Shown here in pieces: positions 37,538 through 45,094 of a stretch of DNA of 64,000 nt. Position numbers and translations under genes: made by a program. The notes under the pieces are model-generated. The model did not search any database. It was not told the DNA's origin and saw only the letters and a program-made list of their open reading frames with translations. Numbering within the stretch: the stretch's first letter is position 1; the number at the start of each line of letters is the position of its first letter. This DNA comes from Rhodohalobacter sp. SW132 (GTDB lineage: Bacteria; Bacteroidota; Rhodothermia; Balneolales; Balneolaceae), in contig NZ_QUOK01000010.1 in NCBI RefSeq assembly GCF_003390325.1, forward strand, positions 62,001 to 126,000, given 5' to 3'.

Positions 37538-38107
37538 ATGAATATTGGAATTACAATCAGTTATATCGTTGGCGGACTTCTTCTTATTTCCATACTGACG
37601 CTGAACAATACAGTGATGCAGGATTCATACAAGCAAACTGTAGAGATGACTGCCGGCACACAGGTGGATGAAATTCGCAGACTGGTGATGCACGATATGC
37701 AATTCCTGGCCTTTGGTACGAATAGTGAAATCCTGAATTTTAGTGAAAATCATCTTCGTTTCAGGTCAACGTTCAGAGGCCAAAATCGGGTCTTTAGCTG
37801 GCAATTACTGAATGCTCCATATAATGAAACCAGTAATCCCAACGACAGAGTATTGCAGAGAAACGGCCCGATGGATGACAAGCCGGGCAGCACAATGTCC
37901 AGGTATCCGGCAGTTCGATTTCAGGTCACAGCGTTTAGCGATGAGGATGGTCTGGTCGAGGCAACATCAAAAGAGCAGGTAAGAAGTATTTTGATCGAAG
38001 TTATTGTGGAATCTGCTGAGCCGGTTGGATCACACACAGATGGGTCCCCCCGGTACGCCCGAACCGGATGGAAAAAACTGTTCCTTCCTGATAATCTTAT
38101 GATATAA
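37538..38107 (+). CDS. second pilin-like membrane-anchored protein
   Basis: A 189-residue protein built like its upstream neighbour: N-terminal hydrophobic helix (ITISYIVGGLLLISILTLNN, residues 4-23), then a helix MQDSYKQTVEMTAGTQVDEIRRLVMHDM, then a beta-rich globular part (LRFRSTFRGQNRVFSWQLL; VRFQVTAFS) ending WKKLFLPDNLMI. The layout matches minor pilins/pseudopilins such as GspI/GspJ-like subunits in outline, but I see no family signature. The start is preceded by GGAGAAC, a fair ribosome-binding site 7 bases away. It lies 15 bases after the first gene, so it is co-transcribed. Confidence 0.6.
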   Translation: MNIGITISYIVGGLLLISILTLNNTVMQDSYKQTVEMTAGTQVDEIRRLVMHDMQFLAFGTNSEILNFSENHLRFRSTFRGQNRVFSWQLLNAPYNETSNPNDRVLQRNGPMDDKPGSTMSRYPAVRFQVTAFSDEDGLVEATSKEQVRSILIEVIVESAEPVGSHTDGSPRYARTGWKKLFLPDNLMI

Positions 38108-38139
38108 AAAACTAAAATCTTCACACAAACCACTCCATT

Positions 38140-39528
38140 ATGGGAAGAGGATTACTTATTCTCGTCAGCGGCATGTTTATTGTTGTAGGCATTGTTCAAA
38201 GTGGTATCAATAACCGGAATACACTGTTACCGGAGCGGGCGATGCACTACCAGGAAGAGCTTCATGCCACGAATGCGCTGAACAGCGCAATGGATTATGC
38301 ACTTCGCGAGATTATTCACGATCAAAGCTGGTCGGCAGGTTTGGCTGACGATAATTTTCTTGAAGCCTCGGTAAATATCACAGTTCATGGCCAGCATTCA
38401 CCGGACATACCTCCAAATAATATTCCTGTTTGGGATGAATATACGCTCCTGGTTCATGGAGTGGCTGAGTACGAAAATCAAATCGCTACATCAGAATTGT
38501 ATCTGCGAAAAGATTCCTTTTCAAAGTATTCCTATTTCACAGATTATGAACCCAGTAACATCTATTTCATCTGGTCTGATGAGCTTTCCGGCCCTGTTCA
38601 CTCCAACGGCCGATTTAATATTGCCGGTGATCCAACATTCTACGGAATGGTCACCAGTCCCGAGATGTGGCACGGATATGACGCAATGGAAAACGATCCT
38701 AATTTCTACGGGGGTGAAGATTTTAGCGCCGACCACAGGGATCCGCCCACACTTTTTTCGCTTGATGTGTTAAAAAATGATGCCTCATCCAACGGCCTCT
38801 CATTTGACAATGAAGTACGTCTTGAGTTTCTGGATGACGGTTCTCTGTTTGTTCGGGAAAAAACCGGGAACTGGTGGAGTAATGCCAGCGAATATACTGT
38901 GGATCTGTCGATGTACAACGGAGTGATTTCATCGTCTGAAAATATCTCTATGCACGGTACCATCTCCGGTCAGTATACCGTTCATTCTTCGGAGAATATC
39001 ACCATTACGGGAGATATCCGTTACAAAAAAGATCCGGCTGAGTTTTCCGATTCAAGTGATCTGCTCGGCATTGTAAGTGAAAAAGAAGTGATGATCGATA
39101 AAAATGCGCATCGTCACGAAGGAAATTCAAACCTGACCATCCAGGCATCGATCATGGCGCTTGATAAATCATTCAGTGCCGAAGATTATAACACAGGCGG
39201 CGGACGCGGAGATCTGAATCTTTTGGGCGGAATTGTCCAGCAGCAGCGGGGTCCTATGGGAACCTTCAGCGGCGGATCCATTCAGTCCGGATTCAACAAA
39301 CAGTACGAATATGATGAAAGGTTGCTGAACATGAACCCGCCAAGTTTTCCAAGAGAAAGTTTTTTCTCCATTGTACACTGGCTTACAAATACAGCGCCAA
39401 ATCTAACCGCAACACCAGGAAACGGAAACGGGAATGGAAATAACCAGGGGAACAGTGGCAATAATGGAAATGGCAACAATGGGAATAATGGAAACAATGG
39501 CAACGGGAATGGAAACCGTAATAACTGA
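38140..39528 (+). CDS. PilX-like membrane-anchored surface protein with Asn/Gly-rich tail
   Basis: A 462-residue protein. Residues 4-23 (GLLILVSGMFIVVGIVQSGI) form an N-terminal membrane helix, followed by a helix YQEELHATNALNSAMDYALREI as in PilX-type pilin-associated proteins. The central part, about residues 130-330, has parallel-beta-like repeats (GPVHSNGRFNIAGDPTFYGMVTSP; NGVISSSENISMHGTISGQYTVHSSENITITGDI), resembling the DUF4900-type region. The last 45 residues are low-complexity Asn and Gly encoded by GGAAAYGG-like codon repeats. The third and largest member of the operon; likely the exposed tip or adhesive component (inference). Confidence 0.68.
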   Translation: MGRGLLILVSGMFIVVGIVQSGINNRNTLLPERAMHYQEELHATNALNSAMDYALREIIHDQSWSAGLADDNFLEASVNITVHGQHSPDIPPNNIPVWDEYTLLVHGVAEYENQIATSELYLRKDSFSKYSYFTDYEPSNIYFIWSDELSGPVHSNGRFNIAGDPTFYGMVTSPEMWHGYDAMENDPNFYGGEDFSADHRDPPTLFSLDVLKNDASSNGLSFDNEVRLEFLDDGSLFVREKTGNWWSNASEYTVDLSMYNGVISSSENISMHGTISGQYTVHSSENITITGDIRYKKDPAEFSDSSDLLGIVSEKEVMIDKNAHRHEGNSNLTIQASIMALDKSFSAEDYNTGGGRGDLNLLGGIVQQQRGPMGTFSGGSIQSGFNKQYEYDERLLNMNPPSFPRESFFSIVHWLTNTAPNLTATPGNGNGNGNNQGNSGNNGNGNNGNNGNNGNGNGNRNN

Positions 39529-39552
39529 AACATCTAAAGAGGAGAAAGCAAG

Positions 39553-39945
39553 ATGAAAAAAATGATTTTAATTTGTGTAACTGGGCTTATGATTCAGGGA
39601 TTTGGCAGTTTATATGCCCAGTCTGAGATCACTTTCCAGGTAGATATCACTCACCTGCTTGACGGCAGTGAATTTGATGAAAACAGGGATCGCGTTGAGC
39701 TGATCGGTAACCGGAGCCCGCTTTCAGCGATTCAGCCCCAACAAATGAAGCCTGATGAAAATAACCCGAATCTGTTTAAGGTTTCTGTAACCTTTCCGGG
39801 GAGTCTGTCAGGGAATACACTTGAGTACCAATTTCGGGTGATGCTGAATAACCGCTACCGGAACGAAGATATTCCCCGATCTACGCGGATACCATCCGGC
39901 AATCAAACGCTCGATTCAATCTATTTCAATAGTTATGCGTGGTGA
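39553..39945 (+). CDS. small secreted protein with starch-binding-like beta-sandwich
   Basis: A 130-residue protein with a signal peptide (residues 1-22, ending SLYAQ) and a GAGGAGAAAG ribosome-binding site 5-10 bases before the ATG. The mature part reads ITFQVDITHLLDGSEFDENRDRVELIGNRSPLS, a pattern similar to the beginning of CBM20-like or E-set beta-sandwich modules. It then has NNPNLFKVSVTFPG and LEYQFRVMLNNRY. No catalytic site. The fourth gene of the pilin-like operon; carbohydrate binding would be a guess. Confidence 0.6.
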   Translation: MKKMILICVTGLMIQGFGSLYAQSEITFQVDITHLLDGSEFDENRDRVELIGNRSPLSAIQPQQMKPDENNPNLFKVSVTFPGSLSGNTLEYQFRVMLNNRYRNEDIPRSTRIPSGNQTLDSIYFNSYAW

Positions 39946-40096
39946 TATTGAAGGGCAGTTCTTTTACTATACTCACCTTTTCGAACTGGCCCGAATGAGT
40001 TTGGTGTGGGATAAACCGCACCGTCTGCCGGTTGAATTTTATAAGGCTGGGAAAAAATCGAGCATCAGTGTGAAGGAGCGGCTGTTTCGGTTTTGA
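39935..40096 (+). CDS. possible 53-residue protein overlapping the secreted protein gene
   Basis: An ATG inside the last codons of the secreted protein gene opens a 53-codon frame. It begins MRGDIEGQFFYYTHLFELAR, continues with WDKPHRLPVEFYKAGKKSS and ends KERLFRF before TGA. The composition is protein-like (balanced charged and aromatic residues, no long runs), and the overlap would give translational coupling. There is no recognised domain, no signal peptide and no membrane helix. The remaining gap to recN (40097-40323) shows nothing else. Could also be the remnant of a longer gene. Confidence 0.4.
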   Translation: MRGDIEGQFFYYTHLFELARMSLVWDKPHRLPVEFYKAGKKSSISVKERLFRF

Positions 40097-40323
40097 ACAG
40101 GGAATTGGGTGATGTGATAGAGTGAAGCGGGGAGGGAGTAATGCAGTGAGCAGTGCATCCCTTTCCGGTGTTTAAATAATTTTGTCTCAGGCCATCAATG
40201 GAGTTCTTTAAATTTGGGTATTGGTTTTATACCGTTTATGTTTTTTTCTGATGTGATCGCGATAAACTTTATTTTGTGATCATCTGTTTTGACGTTACTG
40301 CTAAAAAAGAACGACTCTGACTC

Positions 40324-42030
40324 ATGATTAAATCGATCTACATCAAAGATTTTGCGCTCATTGATGAACTGGACGTTCAGTTCGAACAAGGCCTGAATAT
40401 TATGACCGGCCAGACTGGTGCTGGTAAATCGATTATTATCGGTGCGCTGAATATGATTTTGGGTGAACGGGCGGATACGGATGTCATTCGTCAGGGTGCC
40501 GAAAAGGCGATTTCTGAGGCTACGATTGAAGTCGGGAAAAATGCATTTCTCCAGAAACTCCTAACAGATAACGCTGTGGATTACAGTGAAGAGCTGATAC
40601 TCCGGCGTGAAATTCGTCAGAAAGGAAGCCGTGCGTTTATTAACGATACGCCGGTGAACATCGCAGTGCTGAAACAGGTGGGCGATCAGCTTGTGGATCT
40701 GCACGGCCAGCACGATCACCAGCTGTTGCTGAAAGAGGAAAATCACATCGATATGATCGATCGTTTTGATTCTGTGGAGCCGGTGAAAAAGACGTATCGC
40801 ACCGAATACCGGAAAATGGCGGATCTGCAGAAAGAGCTCCGCGATCTGAAACGAAAAGAGCGCGAGCTGAAAGAGAAAACCGAGCTGTACCAGTTCCAGG
40901 TGAAGGAGCTGGAGGGCGCCGATTTGGATGCTTACGAAGAAGAGGAACTTGAATCGGAGATGAACCTTCTCGACAATGCGGAAGATCTGGATCAGAAAGC
41001 AGCCGCGATTTCAGAAATCGGGAACGGGGATGATATCAGCCTGATGGAGATGCTTAATACCATCAAACTTCACCTGGAAGATATGGCGCGGATTGAACCG
41101 GAGTTTGAAACCTATCTGAGCGAGGTGAATACGGCACGCATCAGCATACAGGAAGCGGTGAATTTTGCTGAACGGTATCGAAATACGATCGAGTTTAACC
41201 CGCAGCGGCTGGAGACACTAAGGCAAAGGCAGTCGGAACTGAATCGCCTTCAGAAAAAATATATGCGATCTATTCCTGAATTGATCAGCTACTATAACCA
41301 AGTTAAACGGGAGCTGAATGTCGCTGAAAATTTTGATCTCGAGATTGAGAAAATCGAGAAAAGAATCCGTGAGCAGGCCGGTCATTTGAAACAAAGTGCT
41401 GAGGCGCTTCACAATAAACGATTGGAAATCGGTGAACAGTTATCGACTGATATTGTAGCTACGCTCAGCCACCTGGGGATTCCAAACGGCCAGTTCCGCG
41501 TACATGTGGCGTGGCAATTTGCTGACAGCGGCTGGATTGAAATTGACGGCAGGCCCGTAGAGTGTTCAGCCGAAGGGTGTGATGATGTTCGGTTTTATAT
41601 CTCAACAAATAAAGGCGAAGAGCCAAAACCACTCGACAAAATTGCTTCAGGCGGGGAGGTGAGCCGGGTGATGCTTTCGCTGAAATCGATCCTGGCGCAG
41701 GAGCACCATCTGCCGGTTATGATATTTGATGAGATCGATACAGGTATCAGCGGTAATATTTCGGAAAAAGTTGGACGCGAAATGCGGAAATTATCCGAAT
41801 ATTGCCAGATTGTAGCGATCACCCATCAGCCGCAAATTGCAAGCCAGGCACACAAGCATTATCGCGTTGAAAAAATTGAACAGGAAGAGCGGACCATCAC
41901 GCGAATTACACCGCTGACGGAGGAGGAACATGTCCGGGAAGTTGCGAGCCTGATGAGCGGAGAGGAGATTACCGATGCGGCACTCAGCAGCGCCAAAGAG
42001 CTGATTGAACGTGGTGGTGTTAGGAATTGA
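40324..42030 (+). CDS. recN: DNA repair protein RecN
   Basis: A 568-residue SMC-like ATPase that acts on double-strand break ends in recombination repair. Walker A is G29-QTGAGK-S36 in IMTGQTGAGKSIIIGAL, preceded by IKDFALIDELDVQFEQGLN, the RecN N-terminus. DLHGQHDHQLLL is a family mark. The coiled coil runs over residues about 150-370, with LDNAEDLDQKAAA in the loop. LDKIASGGEVSRVMLSLK is the ABC signature and VMIFDEIDTGISG (D469, E470) is Walker B. AITHQPQIASQAHKHYRVEK ends the head. All parts are intact. It is the only gene of this strand before a repeat element and convergent genes. Confidence 0.97.
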   Translation: MIKSIYIKDFALIDELDVQFEQGLNIMTGQTGAGKSIIIGALNMILGERADTDVIRQGAEKAISEATIEVGKNAFLQKLLTDNAVDYSEELILRREIRQKGSRAFINDTPVNIAVLKQVGDQLVDLHGQHDHQLLLKEENHIDMIDRFDSVEPVKKTYRTEYRKMADLQKELRDLKRKERELKEKTELYQFQVKELEGADLDAYEEEELESEMNLLDNAEDLDQKAAAISEIGNGDDISLMEMLNTIKLHLEDMARIEPEFETYLSEVNTARISIQEAVNFAERYRNTIEFNPQRLETLRQRQSELNRLQKKYMRSIPELISYYNQVKRELNVAENFDLEIEKIEKRIREQAGHLKQSAEALHNKRLEIGEQLSTDIVATLSHLGIPNGQFRVHVAWQFADSGWIEIDGRPVECSAEGCDDVRFYISTNKGEEPKPLDKIASGGEVSRVMLSLKSILAQEHHLPVMIFDEIDTGISGNISEKVGREMRKLSEYCQIVAITHQPQIASQAHKHYRVEKIEQEERTITRITPLTEEEHVREVASLMSGEEITDAALSSAKELIERGGVRN

Positions 42031-42079
42031 GATCATTGGTGAACCATCGATTTTTCTCTGATAGACATCCCCCTTTTTA

Positions 42080-42269
42080 GAGGGTGTGAGGAAATACTTA
42101 ATAAAGATATCGGCCATTTATTTTTACCACGAAGACGCAAAGCCACGAGGGTACACGAAGTATAACAAAATCAAATTACTAGCTTTCGTGATTCTTCGTG
42201 TCATCGTGACTTCGTGGTTAAATAAAAGGACTTTTTTAAATGCTTGTGATTTATTTTCTCACAGCCTCT
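42080..42269. repeat. family A dispersed element, copy 3, with nested family B
   Basis: GAGGGTGTGAGGAAAT (42080) and ATTTTCTCACAGCCTC (42253) are inverted ends that match at 14 of 16 bases and agree with the copies at 2730 and 18189. Unlike those, the interior is a CACGAAG-rich palindrome: TTACCACGAAGACGC near 42121 pairs with GTGACTTCGTGGTTAA near 42216, related to the element at 3746. It lies between the convergent recN and barrel-protein genes. Confidence 0.7.
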
Positions 42270-42313
42270 CGAAGGGGGACTTTTAGGGGATAATTTAAGA
42301 ATTGAACTCAGGC

Positions 42314-42874
42314 CTAAAACACAAAACCCATTCCCAAATTGATTCTCTGGTAGGTGTGCGAGTTTTCAACGGTCCGACCTCCCCAGCTGTCAAACTGGTG
42401 AGCAGACCGGTCGCGGTTGTATCCCACGTTCAGATAAAAGCCCCAGCTTCTGCTGGTTTTGAACTGAAGGCCCAGTCCGGGATTCACGATCAAGCCTCCA
42501 TTATGGTTATCCATCACAACATCTGAATCTGATTTTATACTCCGGGTATAACCCATCCGGAAGAACATGTACGGGGATACATCGCCATCCTGAAATATAA
42601 CTGTCAGATCGGTGAAGATGGGAATCAGCCCAAGGGGATCGTTATAGGGCACATATCCAATTCCAAGTCCGGCCGAAACGAAAGGAGTAAAGCGGTAGCC
42701 ATTGATCGTATAAAACCGGGCCGTTGAGTGATCTGAGCTGAATAGAAGATCAGATCCGGTGCGATTAAAAAAGCCTGAATCGCTGTTTTCTCCGGCCGGA
42801 ACTGGTTGTTGAGAACAGACCAACACCGGCCAGAGGAGCAGAGCGAAAAGCAGAACGATTAATCGAGTTTTCAT
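42314..42874 (-). CDS. small outer-membrane beta-barrel protein
   Basis: A 186-residue protein with a signal peptide (LLLWPVLVCSQQ). The remainder consists of alternating strands: YRFTPFVSAGLGIGYVPY, VSPYMFFRMGYTRS, GGLIVNPGLGLQFKTSRSWGFYLNVGYNRD and the last strand YQRINLGMGFVF, which ends in Phe as barrel proteins do. It follows the LVIVD lipoprotein gene by 27 bases and is probably co-transcribed with it. No specific family. Confidence 0.75.
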   Translation of the reverse strand: MKTRLIVLLFALLLWPVLVCSQQPVPAGENSDSGFFNRTGSDLLFSSDHSTARFYTINGYRFTPFVSAGLGIGYVPYNDPLGLIPIFTDLTVIFQDGDVSPYMFFRMGYTRSIKSDSDVVMDNHNGGLIVNPGLGLQFKTSRSWGFYLNVGYNRDRSAHQFDSWGGRTVENSHTYQRINLGMGFVF

Positions 42875-42901
42875 TACAGGATATTCGATTCAGAAGTCAG
42901 G

Positions 42902-44230
42902 TCAGAGTGAGGGCTCGGTTTTGAAAACCGGTATGGTGCTCAGATGCTTCAGATTGTTGATGTCGCTGTAATCATACTGGATGATTCCATCATCGCCGGT
43001 TACCATCAAAACACCATCGTAAGGAATCACATCAAATGTTTTGATATCTTCGATATGGCGCAGCAATTTTACGTTATGCGGATCGCTGGCGTCCATGATC
43101 TTCAGTCCGTGATCTCCTTCGCTGATAAAAAGCTTACCGTTATCAATACCCAGTCCGTGCGGGTTGATCATCCCATACGATTTTACTTTCTTGGGGTTGG
43201 TAAGATCTTTCACATCCACCACATCGAGCTGATTTACACCCATGGGGCAGGCCTCGCTTTTCCGCAGCGTTACAAAAGCGTATTCACCTTCCACCACAAC
43301 CGGGTCGCAGGCGGTTGCGTGCCAGTAGACAGAGAGCGGCTCCGGATTGGATGGATTTGAAAGTGCGTAGATATACATCGCGTTGGCGGAGCCGATAAAA
43401 AGATTATCCTGGTACGGAAAGATTGTTTCGATCTGCCATCCCACATTTTGCTGACTCACTTTACTCGTGTTCCCGGAACCGAGACTGAACGCGGTGAGAC
43501 TCGTGTGATCTACGGCGTACAGATGATCTGATGTAATCGCAAAACGCGCCATCGAACCACCCACACCACCACCGGATGATTCACCCATGGATGCGCGGCT
43601 CGCATCAAAGCTGGCAGTTGTATTTACCCAGCCGGTGCCCCACCGTGTCGGCTGAGAATTGCAGTTTGATTCACAGATCTCCTCGCGCTCAACCTGTTTC
43701 CAGTCAACCACAAGGCCTTTGGAATCGTCAATAGACTGGGTTGTGAAACCGGGAGCAATTCGTGAAGCAGTATTGAAAACATCTTCAATCCGCTGCACAA
43801 GCTCTGGGGAACTCAAATCACTGATATCAAAGACCAACAGATCTTTCTGTGAATCGGCATACAGCAAAGTGCCATCCACAGCGATATCTTTATTGGCCGG
43901 GATATTAATAAACCCGACATTTTGCGGAGCAGAAGGATCATGGTTATCGATGATATGAACCCCTTTATTGACTTCATTCACAAAAAGATATCCGCCATAA
44001 AAATAGAATTTTCCGGGGTTGTTCAGATCACGCGACTCTTCCAGAGCCACAGAGTTCACAAACTCACTGTGAGTCATGTACACCGGTTCGAACTCTGTCC
44101 AGGTGACCGTCTGAACTTGTTTGTCGTTACAGGAAGTTAAAAAAAGCGGCAAGAAAATCAGAAGTAATGTCCCGATGATGAACTGAGACAACACAGGCTG
44201 GCGAAATGTGGATGTATCTCGTGTTTTCAT
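42902..44230 (-). CDS. LVIVD-repeat lipoprotein
   Basis: About 442 residues. A long n-region leads to the signal FIIGTLLLIFLPLFLTSCNDK with the lipid Cys. The body holds beta-propeller-like LVIVD repeats: GGYLFVNEVNKGVHIIDNHDPSAPQNVGFI, LLYADSQKDLLVFDISDLSSPELVQRI, YAFVTLRKSEACPMGVNQLDVVDVKDLTNPKKV and GKLFISEGDHGLKIMDASDPHNVKLL. These repeats occur in surface lipoproteins of Bacteroidota, and the biochemical role is unknown. The frame extends 9 bases upstream to a TTG; ATG 44230 is preferred. A barrel protein gene follows, suggesting a paired outer-membrane assembly. Confidence 0.85.
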   Translation of the reverse strand: MKTRDTSTFRQPVLSQFIIGTLLLIFLPLFLTSCNDKQVQTVTWTEFEPVYMTHSEFVNSVALEESRDLNNPGKFYFYGGYLFVNEVNKGVHIIDNHDPSAPQNVGFINIPANKDIAVDGTLLYADSQKDLLVFDISDLSSPELVQRIEDVFNTASRIAPGFTTQSIDDSKGLVVDWKQVEREEICESNCNSQPTRWGTGWVNTTASFDASRASMGESSGGGVGGSMARFAITSDHLYAVDHTSLTAFSLGSGNTSKVSQQNVGWQIETIFPYQDNLFIGSANAMYIYALSNPSNPEPLSVYWHATACDPVVVEGEYAFVTLRKSEACPMGVNQLDVVDVKDLTNPKKVKSYGMINPHGLGIDNGKLFISEGDHGLKIMDASDPHNVKLLRHIEDIKTFDVIPYDGVLMVTGDDGIIQYDYSDINNLKHLSTIPVFKTEPSL

Positions 44231-45094
44231 AATGTGCAAATTGAATTCAAGGTGTTGTTACTTCTATCTACACAGCTAAAATGGCGAGTACCTATTCGAT
44301 GTGGCGATTAATTTAACCGAATAGATTCAAACCCCGTCAAAATTGAAATCTATTACACTAAGCCCATCGATTGAGCCATAACTACCGCTGGGTGAGCCGC
44401 TTCGGTAGGAAAATCTGGGAGCATCAATACTTCATTTGAGTAAAACTTCTAATGAATAAAGGTGTAAGGTTTTTTAAGAATAATCATCTTACAAAATAGA
44501 ATAGGTCTTATTTTGCTTTTAAATATGATTAGACATTGCCGGAGTAAGAGAAAATTGGGTTGCTCAAATTTAGATTGAAAATGCAATTCAAAATAATTAC
44601 TAAAATTGAGGCGAGGTGAACACTGGGCTGGCGCCGCTATAGCTACATACGACTTTGTTGATTGTATGTGGATGGAATCCGAACTTTAGATCAAATACAA
44701 TGATTGGTAACTTAATTTTATTATTATTAATCATCTCATCAATCTATAATTATACACAAGTCTGAAAACATAGTATTGATGCCAAATATATTGATAAGCA
44801 ATTGCGATCAATATATACAGTAATACTTGTTATAAGCGTGATATTATTATGGAGAGTTTTTTGAAGTATGAGGAGATAGCTTGGCTGTAAGACGATTCGG
44901 CTATGTTAGCGGTTTACTTTCAGTGGCTGTTGACGCAGGTGTCAGAGATTCAACATTCATGTCAAAATTCATGCAGTCCATTAATCTTAAAGGATATGAA
45001 ATCCAAGGTTAATGAACTTCACTTTTTCGAGCAAATCCAATTCCCAGGTTCAACACCTCATATTGGGCTCACACGGTGGTAAAATATTTACGTG
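44231..45094. other. 864-base region with decayed gene fragments
   Basis: No intact gene. It holds two stretches resembling the 3' ends of its neighbours (see the pseudogene at 44361). Near 45011-45068 the minus strand reads QYEVLNLGIGFARKSEVH then stop, similar to the last strand of the barrel protein at 42314. The stretches between (44435-44900) are AT-rich and without protein-like composition. The bidirectional upstream position would suit promoters for the LVIVD gene at its left end. Confidence 0.45.
44361..44428 (-). pseudogene. fragment of the FAD/Fe-S oxidoreductase C-terminus
   Basis: On the minus strand this segment matches the end of the gene at 45095, which encodes NICAPGFSCRHQISDGVG followed by KKAAHPAVVVAKAMGL. 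The fragment reads IDAPRFSYR, lacks about 26 bases including the HQISDGVG codons, and resumes with GGCTCACCC. Nucleotide similarity is clear on both sides of the gap (GGTGAGCCGCTT and AGGAAAATCYGGGAGC). It is a degenerate partial duplicate 650 bases from the intact gene. Confidence 0.65.

Noticed and set aside
39410-39528. Tandem-looking GGAAAYGG repeat considered as a CRISPR-like or regulatory array
   Set aside because: It is in frame in a long gene and encodes an Asn/Gly tail; there are no spacers.
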